From Mactra quadrangularis (Eukaryota; Mollusca; Bivalvia; Venerida; Mactridae): DNA of 64,000 nt. This document shows positions 34,740-54,532 of the stretch, piece by piece (the stretch's first letter is position 1; each line of letters begins with the position of its first letter). The DNA is taken from NCBI GenBank assembly GCA_025267735.1, contig CM046307.1, forward strand, positions 51,441,395 to 51,505,394. Reading direction: 5' to 3'. A program made the translations under genes and the position numbers. The notes beneath the pieces are model-generated. The model was not told the DNA's origin. It ran no database searches and saw nothing but the letters and a program-made list of their open reading frames with translations.

Positions 34740-34862
34740 ATCGGCCAAATATGGAAAAACACGGCCTTTAATAAATGCCTCGGCTATTATGAGATTCAGG
34801 CATTTTGATTGGTTCCGAATCTCATAATGGCAGAGTTTTTTCATAAAGGCCGTATTTTTTCT
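34740..34862. repeat. Palindrome, arms about 45 bp
   Basis: AACACGGCCTTTAATAAA...TATGAGATTC pairs with GAATCTCATAATGG...CATAAAGGCCGTATT. Confidence 0.7.
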
Positions 34863-34942
34863 TCCACAAGAATACCACCATTTTAAATGTTGGTACAATC
34901 TGAGTGTTTTCATAGGGTCCCTATCTGTGACGATGGTGACTT

Positions 34943-35090
34943 AAGTGGTTTCATAATGGCCTGTTATTTATTATCAAGAGAATAAGTAACATTATTAATT
35001 AACTATATGATATTGGACTTCAAACTCGGGGCTGATATGGCGTTCACTACGGCATTTTAACCAATTAACAAGGCCATTATGAAAACACTT
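34943..35090. repeat. Inverted-repeat mini-element
   Basis: GTTTCATAATGGCCTGTTA pairs with TAACAAGGCCATTATGAAAAC. Confidence 0.65.
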
Positions 35091-36234
35091 CATTATTTAC
35101 ATTACATTATTGCTAAAAAAAATAGAACTGGTTGAATTTGCTTCGTAACAGTAATCTTGGACACCACCTTGAATCTTGAGTTGCTAATAGATAATCAGGT
35201 GGGATTAACTAGTTTTACGAACTGGAGAAAGATTCAAAAGCAAAAAAAAACAACAACATTGAAACTTAAACCCACACGTGTTTGTTTCCGTCCATGTATG
35301 TATATCATATATACTGAACTATAAGATCATATCCGCCATTTAAGCCGCCATTTTGGATTTATAATTGTTTATTATAACTTAAAGCTTAGTTAAATCAATC
35401 GGTTTCTTTAATTACATGAACTATTCTTTAAGTAAATAAATTTCTACACCACTCAGTCTCTTTCTGCCAGTTTGTTCTTTATATACTTGGCTATTTGCCA
35501 TTTATCCGCCATTTTGACCGCCATTTTGAATTTAAAAATTTGTACATGAATAACAAAATTTAGCCAACTGGATCCGCAGATGTTGAAACCACTTTTGTCC
35601 TGCATTTTTAGAACATTATGTGTAAAAATACATTTTGCATGTATTATTTAGCCTCTAGTCGCCATCTTGGTCGCCATCTTGGATTCTGGGAGTTGCCCAA
35701 GGATGACAAAGTTGCATCAACCGGATTTGGAATCAGTAAGACCATGTCTACCAATAAATTGAATAACATTTTCTACATCCTTTCGTGCAAGGTCATCCTT
35801 GGTGTTGGCCAGACTATAGTGATATACCCAAGGTTAATATGTTATTAAATAAAGGAATGTCCTTTAAAACCGTTCTGTTGACAAATCAAAATTCTACGAA
35901 AATGACGAATTTTAATATGTCAGAATGAACTGTTTGATGCAGTTTAATTAAAACTGGTTTAAACAGTCACCTGCAGTAAGTGGCCAATCTGGACACTTGC
36001 CGTCACTGGCAGCTTAATGGAGTTAATACTGTATGTAAGCAGTCATTATTGTTTCTGCATTTTCAGAAGTAAAATGTAACAAAACTGCATGACGGTTTTG
36101 GTAATATCTTTTTACATTTTATTGGTAATTTAACATATTCATATTGAATTAAGAATTTACATACATATATGTAAAAAAACAACTGACAATTCACTACACA
36201 ATTAATGTAAAAAAACGTATCAAGCATGCTATAT

Positions 36235-36341
36235 TAGAGTATATAGTTCGTATATAACATACTTAGTATGGATATAACATACCTCGGTTATAACATACCT
36301 TTTTTATGTCCCAGCGAGTACGTTATATCCGAGTTTTACAG
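36235..36341 (-). mobile_element. pogo/Tigger-like terminal region, right
   Basis: Inverted relative to 27060: ...GGATATAACG...CGAGTTTTACAG followed by TA. It contains the same TATAACATAC repeats. Confidence 0.5.
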
Positions 36342-36399
36342 TAATCAGGTAGTTTAAGCTCAGGTTAATGTTGTCGGACTATAACTGTGGATAAATTGT

Positions 36400-37260
36400 T
36401 TTTTGGAGTTATGCTTTACATTCTAACATGTAAGATTAAAGTATGTTTAAATGGGATATATTTAGTTCTTATAAATATATTTAAATGGGAGTAGGTATGC
36501 TTTTTTTCTCAGTTCTTCGTCTAGCAGGCTTTAAAAGGACAAAACTCTGGATGAAATACTTTCGGAGTTATGCCCCTTTTCTATATGTAAGATGAAAGTT
36601 TTCTTTAACAAAATCTATTCAGTACTGATAAAGATGTTTGACAGAAAGTTGATGGGCTTATTAATCAGCACTACATTTACACGACTAGAAAGGGGAAATA
36701 ACCTTGATGTATTATTTTAATAGTTGTGCCCCTTTCCATATTTTTAGTTTTGATTATAGTACTTGAAGTGAAAATAATTCAATACTTATTAAGATATTTT
36801 AATGAAAGGTAGTTTGCTTATTCATTGTTACTACATCTACACCCGGGGAGGTTATACCCTTCCATGAAAATTTGACAATAATGTCGATTTTCCTCCATTG
36901 ATTAGATAATATGGAGAAGTTTCCGGCCTTGTGGAAGGGTAGGTGAGAACTGGTTATAGACAATGGTCCAGGAAAGCTAGGTTAGGTGCGCTGGACGCCG
37001 TAAAATGACCAAAATTGTGTTGACACGGCGTTAACTCAAATAAATAAATAAATAAACAACTATAGAGGGACATAACTCTCGATGAATTATTTTTAGAATA
37101 ATATCCCCTTCTTTTAATGTTACAATTTGTTCAAATTGAAATATTTAAGTTCTTAATTAGGATATCTAAATGAAAGTAGGTATGCTTTTTCATTCATGCT
37201 ACATCTACTTAACTATGAAGAGACGTTACTATGAATGTGTGTTATAAAAGTTATGTCACT
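36400..37260 (+). repeat. Degenerate tandem repeat, about 150-190 bp unit
   Basis: Recurring order: GGAGTTATGCCCCTTTTC, then ...TTTAAATGGGAGTAGGTATGC, then TACATCTAC. At least four diverged units; SINE B (36841-37058) sits within the series. Confidence 0.5.
36841..37058 (+). mobile_element. SINE B copy, head missing
   Basis: Begins at GGGGAGGTTATACCCTTCC, runs through GGTCCAGGAAAGCTAGGTTA to ACACGGCGTTAA, and ends in (AAAT)n. Confidence 0.75.
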
Positions 37261-37539
37261 TCTATATCTATATGAATTGGTTATTATTCTTTGACTGATT
37301 TATTACATTGAAAAAGTAAGATTTACCTTGCCATGAGCAAAACACTCGAAAAATCTAGCGCACTCTTTTTGGACTGCTCTTGTCAAATTCTATTAATTAA
37401 TATTTAACAAAGATAATATTGCTGTAGATATTTTTTACCTAATTATAATCTTTATTTAATAAATTAGTTCAGGAAATCGTTCCTCCTGTGCTTTGATTAT
37501 TATTGTTATAATAATTATTCAAAATTAATAGGTTCTACG
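37261..37539. other. No gene seen
   Basis: AT-rich spacer upstream of the duplicated block at 37540. Confidence 0.35.
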
Positions 37540-38301
37540 CCATATTTTGGTTTTAATCTGAACCAACTATGTTAATAAACGCATTGATGATAAACGAGCT
37601 GTGCCGGTGTATACCCGCATTGAAGTTCGTTTATTAGATTAATTGTATTTTCACATTAAATTATATTTTATGATCATAATTTATGCTCTATTTGAATATT
37701 CAAACAAGTATTTACACTGAAGATCATGTGACTGCATTTAGTTTGTAATTTTCGAATTATCTTGAAACAATTTTATATTTGCAAATTTTAATTTATCTTG
37801 ATAAAAAAAGTTTGGGCGCATCTTAGATTAATGACTTTCAAGTTCGCCTCCCCGGAGCAAATAGGATAAATGTTTTTGATCAAGAAAACAACGTAGGTAA
37901 TGAATGCGATTCGAAACAACGTGGAACTGGCTATTCAATGATTACCAGTCGAGCCGTCAAAAAGGTGTATCACAAAAAGCCCAGCACCAAAGCCCCTTTG
38001 GCGATGCTTTTTAAGAAGTAGCTGTTCTTTCCATTACTGGTATTAAATTATCTTAGTTATTTTTGGTTCATTTAGAGAACACAACACCAAACGACACACA
38101 CAGTACAAAACATCGTACAACACAACACAACAAAAAACAACACATAACAATACAACACAACATAACACATCATAACACAAAAGAATCCAACACAAGATTT
38201 CACAATACTACACAACAAAATTTAGTACAATACAATACAATACAATACAACACATTGCAATACAAAACAACACAACACAGTAAAATATAATACGTATTGA
38301 C

Positions 38302-38381
<80 letters not shown>

Positions 38382-38417
38382 TAATGTCTTTCGTAATTAT
38401 AAAACATTTGAAATACG
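37540..38417. repeat. 3' flank of gene B, duplicated with gene A
   Basis: 37540-37740 aligns with 17570-17790 and 37980-38060 with 19445-19520. An ACAAC/ACAAT low-complexity tract lies at 38070-38290. Confidence 0.6.
38305..38379 (+). repeat. (TA)n microsatellite, about 37 units
   Basis: Uninterrupted TA run, 38-40 nt past the gene B stop codon, so probably within its 3' UTR. Absent at the matching place in gene A. Confidence 0.9.
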
Positions 38418-46645
<8,228 letters not shown>

Positions 46646-46835
46646 AACTCAGCACAAAAAAAATGTCAAATGTGGCTAATGTATCAGCTCTAGTAATCAT
46701 CAGACACCCACCGTCCTTAGTAGCTTGAAACAAACGCACAGTTCTACGAGAAAACAAAATCGAACAATAGCGTCAATTGTGGTGGTTATACCCGAGCGCT
46801 AGATTAAAGCTGTCCTTTGCATTTGCTTTTATGCA
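46646..46835 (-). promoter_or_regulatory. Conserved 5' flank of gene B
   Basis: Counterpart of the gene A flank, with the same blocks in the same order. Similarity fades before the pogo-like element at 46935. Confidence 0.4.
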
Positions 46836-46934
46836 TAAGTTCTATCGAGTTATATACATTTCATCTACATTCTCAAAAACATTAATAGTTGAAGCGTTAT
46901 ATATTATTCATTTTTAAACAGGTTTATTGAAATA

Positions 46935-47909
46935 CAGTGTAACCTCTGAAGAGCGACATCCGGTGGATTTTGACAAGAAATGGTGTCGCTCTGTAGACAA
47001 ATTGCTCTGCAGAGGTAGATTTTTTTTCACCGATCAGGGAAAAAGAACTTTATCGAGAAGGAAAACAGGTCGTTATCCATTCCGTAATGTAAACGCAGTT
47101 ATAAACGTGCGCCGATCGACGAATAGAACATTTTTCTGTAGAATTAAAAAGATTATTTAGATGAATCAATAAAACAGTTCAAAACTTTGTTGCACGATGG
47201 TTTGTTGTAAGCACAAGAAAGTAATACATATGGGATAGCGTTTCCGCTACTGTCAAAATTTGTCAGAACTGAACAGAACATATCTTTTATTTTGTCACAG
47301 TTTACAAAGTAAATACATGTGAACAAATTTTAACACAAATACATGAATACAACATGACGGTACAATTTTTTTATTATGTCTAGCGGCGATCAATATTTAG
47401 CATGAATTATATTTATTATCGTCATTTCTGGAGTAAATGTTTGGTTTAACCTAAAATTAGCTTAAAGCAAAATTTAGTTTCATTCACTATCGTCAAGTAT
47501 CTGAGTGTGCGACTGATACTTTATGACGTCAGCCGAAACAACGCGCTCTTCATCTAAATTTGTGCGTTGATGTCATGGAAACCATTTATTTATTTATTTA
47601 TTCCTTCTAGTCAAATGATATAGAAAAATATTACCTAAGGGTAGTATTATACGATCAGGGGTTTCGTCTATTGTTTAAATCTTCCAGTCGTATGTAATTA
47701 CCGATTATTGATATAAACCTTACTAGACTTAGTGTCGCTATACGGAGGTAATAGATGAACCACGGGAATTCATCTCAACGGCCTTTCACTGCTCCGCGGA
47801 GGTGTCACTCGTAAGAGGTTATCATAGAGCAAAATCGACGGGGGAATTCTAATATGCCGCTTTGCAGAGGTTGCCGGTCATTAGAGGTGCCGTTAGAGAG
47901 GTTATACTG
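46935..47909. mobile_element. pogo/Tigger-like non-autonomous element
   Basis: Left CAGTGTAACCTCTGAAGAGC; right, inverted, CAGTATAACCTCTCTAACGG; TA on both sides (46933-34, 47910-11). Partial subterminal copies of the GAGAGGT...GAGCGAC type. No transposase ORF in 975 bp. Confidence 0.7.
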
Positions 47910-48119
47910 TATAATCATTCATCCTATATTTTTAATCAAATCTGCAATCTTGGATGAGATGAGAATGAGTAGCTTTTAGAGCCCGCTCAGTCGTATCGGT
48001 TTTAATTTGCTTCGAGCAGACGATAATTTACATAAAAAATAGTATATATATAGACCTGTGGGTGATTCAGTCATGTATACCTTAATATTTTTACGCTCTG
48101 GTTGATCGGTTAATCACTG

Positions 48120-48854
48120 TAGGGATGGTTATTGCCGGAAATCTCGTATTGTGATATTTTTGGAGTTTAGAATATAAGATTTTTTCAGCCCCCATGTTTG
48201 TATTTTACTGACAATATGAAGATTTAACACAATTATACATTGTGAAAGCTTTATTTTGCTATTGCAAACATTTAAGACTCAACGTTTGTCCAGTAACGTA
48301 AGTACTATTACAAATCTAACTTTAAATCGAATGTTCCTTTGCGACACTAAGCTGATAGACTGATAGTGTCAGCATGCCAAGTGTGAATTACATATTAAGC
48401 ATTAACCCATTGCCTACTGCCAAATAATAGGTAAAGCATCCGCTGTAGTACATTGTATGCATGGAGCTTTACTGGGAAGTGTGCAAGTTTTGCAAGAAAC
48501 TAGACTTAGTTTTACTTAGTTTAATAGGGGTTTATAATGATTTACTCAATGCAAATTAATAAAAAAATATTCATCAGTTCCAAACCCCTTTACTTAATTA
48601 ATGTTGAAGTCGTCACAGGTAGATACGTCAATACTACATACTTGACCTTTAAGCTTAAAATAGATTAATGAAAACCATGAATTGGTTTCCGGCCGAATTC
48701 TGCCATGAATAATGCAAAATAGGTTCGAGTATGCCCTATTAGTCTAATAGATTAAGATAAAAATATCGCGATATATTGCGGGACCGTACCGGTACGTATT
48801 GTGTTTGAAACGTATTGCAATATACCGGTATGCCGGTATTATCGAGCATCCCTA
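48120..48854. mobile_element. hAT-like non-autonomous element
   Basis: Ends TAGGGATGG and, inverted, TAGGGATGC. Subterminal TATTGCCGG and CCGGTATG-type sequences. The 8-bp flanks AATCACTG and GTTTACTG match at 5 positions, as an old 8-bp duplication might. No transposase. Confidence 0.55.
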
Positions 48855-49519
48855 GTTTACTGGGTGATTCACAACTTTTACTAACAATGTTCAACTAACG
48901 ACTTTCAGATGTTATTATTTATAATCATACAGTAAAAATAAATATAGCTACAATTTAATATCATGCCACAAAAAAATCTGTTCTGAAAGTAGAGTAGCTT
49001 ATTTTGAACGAAGTTTACAGACAAGTTTAGAACGGGTACTATTTCTTGTTCAAGCGGACAGTGTATAATGTGTTAAGAAAACCTTATATACTTCGATACA
49101 ATTATTAATAAGCATGTAAAAACTAGTTGACTAACTATCTTAAAATGACAAATAACTGTTAAAACAACGGAATAAATATTAATACTATGCATTAAAAATT
49201 AGAAAATGATGATGATACAAGCATTATGTTTTCACCTTCTTTCCTATTCGTTTTTTCGCTTAATACGATGTAAAAAATATGGACAATAGATACTCTATAA
49301 TCATATTCAAGGCCTTATAGATAAAGTGTATGTACTTATCTGCTCTGTGATCAAGAAATTCACATCAATCAGAAAACATAATAGTTGTAGCTAGCCGCTT
49401 CACCGATCCGTGATTGAAGCAAGCTACTAGTTCACATATTTCGTAATTTTTCCATACTTTTACATAACCTGTCGGTGTCAGTGAATGTGTTGTGAAAATA
49501 AGCAGACATTATTAAACTG
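48855..49519. other. No gene seen
   Basis: AT-rich non-coding spacer. Confidence 0.35.
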
Positions 49520-49634
49520 GGCAAGTATGCCTTAAGGAAGATATCGGCACACTTGCTTAGGTATTGGTCCAAGGGCTTCAGCCCGAGAGCTAATGCGGTG
49601 TAAGTGTGCCGATATCGACTTAAAGCACACTTGC
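49520..49634. repeat. Palindromic mini-element
   Basis: GGCAAGTATGCCTTAAG...GATATCGGCACACTT pairs with AAGTGTGCCGATATCGACTT...GCACACTTGCC; the loop carries GGGCTTCAGCCC. Confidence 0.7.
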
Positions 49635-49902
49635 CTCTTTCATAACCTGTTTATTGCATATATAGACTCTTATATGTAATATATCGCCCACATTGAGGCT
49701 ATATTCGACACACTTTCAAGGCAATTTTGTTACTATTTATAGTATTATAATTATGCAATAAGTTCTAAATATTTTATAGCAAACTGACTTACAAATTGTT
49801 GGAAATATAAAATAAAAGTCATGCTTAACGCTCTAAAATCATATATACTGTTACTGATAGGATAGATATGTATACATAAACCACCATCTTAAATACATAG
49901 GT

Positions 49903-50371
49903 GAATGACAAATTTCTGGCGGCTAATAAACAAACGTAGAAACAACGTATCATCTAAGTGCGGCTTTGAAATGAACTTTAACGGCACTAGCTATGTAAAG
50001 CCAGATGACATTAACAAAGAGTGGGCTAATTATTTCGCTGAATTATATTCACCGACGACTAGTGCCAATTTTGATAATGAACATAAACGTCACATTGAAC
50101 ACGAATTGGAAGATATCATGAACAGTCATCCAACATATCCCAATACAAGAACAATAACTCCTGAACATCTAACGGTTATACTGAAATCCTGTAAACGGGG
50201 GAAAAGTTGTGGAAATGATGGCGTATATTACGAAAATATTTTGTACGGTGGTCAGTTACTGCTCAACGTGCTATCAAAACTTTATAACAGTATGCTCACG
50301 TTCTCACACACACCAACTGAAATGAAACGTGGCATCATAGTGACTCTATTCAAGGGTGGAAATAAAAAACA
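49903..50371 (+). pseudogene. LINE fragment, RT N-terminal region
   Basis: FWRLINKRRNNVSSK, INKEWANYFAELYSP, ILKSCKRGKSCGNDGVYYEN and MKRGIIVTLFKGGNKK are the linker and first RT blocks of a LINE. The frame ends at the pentamer array. The matching C terminus of a plus-strand LINE appears at 54011, with about 600 aa missing between. Confidence 0.72.
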
Positions 50372-50481
50372 ATAAGATAAGATAAGATAAGATAAGATAA
50401 GATAAGATAAGATAAGATAAGATAAGATAAGATAAGATAAGATAAGATAAGATAAGATAAGATAAGATAAGATAAGATAAG
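50372..50481 (+). repeat. (ATAAG)n pentamer microsatellite, 22 units
   Basis: Uninterrupted. On the minus strand it is a (TTATC)n tail directly after the 3' end of the minus-strand LINE. Confidence 0.92.
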
Positions 50482-53400
50482 TTTATTAATGTCTCACTTT
50501 ACATGTACAATATAATAAAACAATTATATATACACAATTTCATAAAACATGTAAACCTTTCTAAAAAGAAATATGAGAGACAAATTTAAAACAGCATTAT
50601 TCTAAATATGTGTTAAACAATTAAAACATTTTTACAGATAAAATGTTTAAAACTTTTGTTATTAAATAATGTTCCAGCACAAAAAATAAAACGAATATGA
50701 TCTATACAGGGATGAAGTCAGGTATTAGTTTAACTATAAAGAATTGTTTTTCGTCTTTTTAAGATGTTAAAACAGGTTTTGGCACTTAAAAATACAATGT
50801 AAGAATTTGAAAACAGATAACCCCTCTTTTCTAAATCACTGAGTATATTGAAATTTATATTAAGATATGAAGCTTTTACTAACAATTCTGTTTTAAGTGT
50901 GCTGTATAGAGGACAATGTAACATAACATGGGTTTCGTCTTCAACAAATCAATGACAATGAAAACATGTCCTGTCTTTTACATCTAAACCATTATATCTT
51001 CCCAGTTCAATACCTATAGGAGCAATACCACTTCTAAATTTTGCAAGAGCCCCTCTATAGGAGCGATTAAAAACAATGTTACAGTATGGTTCTGTTTTAT
51101 AAGTATCTTTGAAAGACTTATACAATCTAAGCTTATTACCCCCTATACCCGTCCTAGAAGTGACTTGATTAATATCCCTATTCCAGTTCTGTACAAACTC
51201 ATTCAGAATTGCTGGCATCATATTGCAAAATATGGCTTGTTTCGTAGTTAAAAAAATTATATCACAAAAAATATCAAGATTAAAATGTTTAAATTTCTGA
51301 CATTGAAACTTTATAGTTCCAATGTTTACAATACTATTGCTTAAATTATTAGCCCATACAAAAATTTTCTTATTGAATCTGGAAAACTCCATACTACAAA
51401 ATCTGTATCAACAAGAAAGTACTGTTTTACAACATTTGCAAACTATGGGAGTCCAACCTATATCACCATTGACTGCGGCATTTGGAGTATATCTCCCGAC
51501 ATTAAGAAAATATCTAGCAGCTCTATTTTGGATCGCATTGATACAAGAGAAAGAGTTCACACCCCATACTGATGAAGCATAGGTGATTACAGGTACAACA
51601 GTTGCTTCATATAATTTTGTGAAGGCATTATAAAGTATTCCGCCAAATACTTTGCTTTAGCGTTAAGCAGACCCAGAGCTCTATTAGCTGATTGTGACAC
51701 AAATTTTTCAGAAATAGAATAGTCCAGATGCTCAGTCAACATTAAACCTAAGTATTTATGTTGTTTAGTATATTCAAGAGTAGTGTCCCCTAGTCTAAAA
51801 ATGAAATCTGATTGACTTACAGAAGGGTTTCGGAAATGAACAATATTTGATTTTGTAGGATTAACAGACATTACATTCTTGGAGCACCAAGTATTAAGAA
51901 TATTTAACATACATTGAAGATCATTTTCTGACGAAGCTATAAGCACAATGTCATCAGCATATAATAGTATTGGAATATTTTCACCATCACTATCAATTCC
52001 TTCACAAGTTGTTTTGAGTTTTAAAGCCAAGTCATTTATGTAGATACTAAATAATATTGGTGATAATGAACATCCTTGTTTTAACCCAGTGTTAACAGAG
52101 AACCAGTCTGTGACAAAGTTATTAAGTTTTACAGAATAAAAAACCCAATGGTAAAGGGACTTAACTGCATTTATTAATTTTGAATGGAAACCCAATTTAG
52201 TCAGTTTTGTATAAAGTAATTCTCTACTTATACTATCAAACGCCTTTTTAAAGTCAATAAAGGCACAAAAGGTGGAGAGTTTGTGTTTCTTCCTTGAGTC
52301 AATAATACTGGTCAAAGAATGAATATGGTCCACTGTGCTTCTTCCCTTACGAAATCCATTTTGACCTTCAAAATAATATCATTCATATCAGTCCTAGAAG
52401 AAATTCTACTATGTTAAGAAGAGAACAATCCATTTTGTATACAACTGGAGTGATAGCAATACCCCGATATGAAAGATGGTCTTTAGGATCCCCCAAACCC
52501 TTTGGGATAGGTCTTATGAAAGTTCTATTCCAAATTTCAGGTACATACCCAGTATTAAAACATTTGTTAAAAATAGTGTGTAAAAAATTGATAACAGGCT
52601 GACATTTAAAGATTTCACCAGGAAGTTCATCAGCACCAATAGCTCTATCTTTCTTAATATCAAAAATAGCTTTCCTAACTTCAGCCAGTGAAAAATCTTG
52701 ACTAAAACACCATTAACATTATCTGATTGAACATCAATACAAACATCAACTACATTGGGATCAACTACAGAATTAGTTGTGGGATTATAAAGAGCATAAA
52801 AATCATTTTTCCACTTTTTAAGAACGACTTCCTTATCACGTATTAGATTACCTTTTTCATCAACAATTTCCATTGGAATAGTATTAGCAGTATTATCTCT
52901 TATACCCACTTTCCCCATTGATTTCCAAAAATCAGACTGATTACAGTCTGCATTATGTATTAAATCATTTTGAACTGACTACCAGTAAGACCTTTTGCAT
53001 TTTTGTACCCTGTGATCAAAAAGTTTTCGTTTGGTAACAAATATATGTTTTAATCTTGATTTACAGCCATTTTTACACTTGCGCCAAACTTTTTCAGCAT
53101 CACAAAATTCGTTCCATAGCTCTTGTAAGTCTTGGTTCCACCATGGTTTGCGGGACCATCTACGTTTATTAGAGAAACCAACTTTGATTACAATATTTCT
53201 ACAAGGGAGTTTATCCTGCATTTCAGTCTTTAAGAAAGAGCAGAACTTATCATAGCAGTTATTGATACTATATTTGTCATCCTGTTCTGACTCTAAGGTA
53301 TCTATAGGACTTAAAATATTGCTCAAAAATAAATTTTCACAGAAATCAGGAGGGATATTGCTTACATCAAATTTCATAAAGTGCTTCTCCTCACAGGGAG

Positions 53401-54010
53401 AATCTGAGTTTGAAGAAAGACTAAGATCATTGTACATAATAACATTCTGTATGACATAATTACAACAAAGAATAGAGTGATCAGGAATACATCTTGATTC
53501 ATTACCATTTTGAGTAAAAACATTTATACCCTCTAACTCTGTTGGTCTACATACCTGAAAATTATTATACAAGTGCAGTTGTTCATAGGGTACTATAAGA
53601 TAATCAACAACAGACTTTCCACGTGTTGATACAAAAGTATAATCGTTGGAGACAAAATTCCTAGCATTCAAAATACAAAAATTACTGTCAATCAAAAATT
53701 TAGTAAAGTACTCTCCATATAAGTTAGTAGTAAAATCTACCACATTTCTATCTATAAGGTCATCAACCCCTTCTATAAAATCAGGAGAGTTTCCGATACG
53801 ACTATTAAAGTCACCACATATAATGAAGTTACCCAGACTCTGAAATTCATAAATATTGGTCAGCAGATGATCAAAACAATTTTCAACATTGACATAACGT
53901 GAGGAACCTTGAGGTGGCAAATACACTGCACAAACAATAATAATATTATTTTTTGTAGATTTTTCATTAATGGAAATCCATAAAATACCTTCATAACTAT
54001 TATCAAGTAA
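50482..54010 (-). pseudogene. Nearly complete minus-strand LINE (endonuclease, RT, C-terminal zinc knuckle)
   Basis: Domains in order on the minus strand. Endonuclease with FIICGDFNSRIG and CIPDHSILCCNY (54010-52979, N terminus missing). A linker with FWKSMGKVGI and LKKWKNDFYALYNP. RT with FCAFIDFKKAFDSI, GLKQGCSLSPILFSIYIND and ILLYADDIVLIAS (52333-51587). Then YASSVWGVNSFSC and a C-terminal knuckle, DRTCFHCH...VEDETHVMLHCPLY (about 50970-50890). At least four stops or frameshifts inactivate it. The 3' UTR (about 50730-50482) is followed by (TTATC)n. A piece of the same 3' UTR sits at 26915-27057. Confidence 0.78.
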
Positions 54011-54532
54011 ATGACACATCATATGTATCTTAACCACTTACCTAGAGAGGAGAGACATTGCTTATGTTGTAACATTCCTGATATAGAAGATGAATATCAT
54101 TTTATATGTATATGTAACTATTTTTCTGAGCTTAGAAAGAAGTATATTCATACAAAATATTATAAAAAGCCATCTGTTTTTAAGTATATCCAGCTTATTA
54201 ATTCAGTCGATAGAGTAGAACTTATCAAGTTGTCAATGTTTATCAAAGAAGCACTATCTCTTAGAAATTCCTTATTCAACAATGATGTTTAATATCACAT
54301 GTTGTTCATTCTCCTATTTACCCGATCCTATGTCATCAAATCACAAATATCTTATGAATAATATTTGGCATTGTATGTATATATACATGTATATGTAGTT
54401 GCGTACAATGTATCGGTATATGTAGATATATATGTTTAAGTAATTGCATTAAAATTTGTAATGATTATTGTTACTATGTAAACAAGATTATGTACTAATC
54501 TGAAATAAATTATCTGTTCTGTTCTGTTCTGA
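54011..54532 (+). pseudogene. LINE C-terminal knuckle and 3' end with (TGTTC)n tail
   Basis: LPREERHCLCCNIPDIEDEY and HFICICNYF form the terminal Cys/His knuckle; the frame ends at 54292. The 3' UTR runs to AATAAATTATCTGTTCTGTTC, a pentamer tail. Probably the 3' end of the element whose start is at 49903. Confidence 0.72.

Larger units (their letters stand above)
29110..35800. mobile_element. Long-armed inverted-repeat region with AAGATGGCGG units
   Basis: The left arm (about 29110-29760) has four units with CAAGATGGCGG or a close variant (29228, 29378, 29550, 29731). The right arm (about 35325-35793) has inverted units with CCGCCATTTTG (35335, 35507, 35660). Outermost GAAAGGATGTAGAAAA at 29122 pairs with its inverse at 35769. 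The interior has collected a SINE and several palindromes. Whether it is one element or two fragments is not certain. Confidence 0.5.

Noticed and set aside
38063..38290. 75-aa Thr/Gln/His-rich open frame
   Set aside because: Translation of the ACAAC/ACAAT low-complexity tract.
46927..47160. 77-aa open frame
   Set aside because: Begins across the terminal repeat of the pogo-like element and has no transposase similarity that I can see.
53031..53843. Plus-strand open frames of 65-74 aa
   Set aside because: Antisense of the endonuclease region of the minus-strand LINE.
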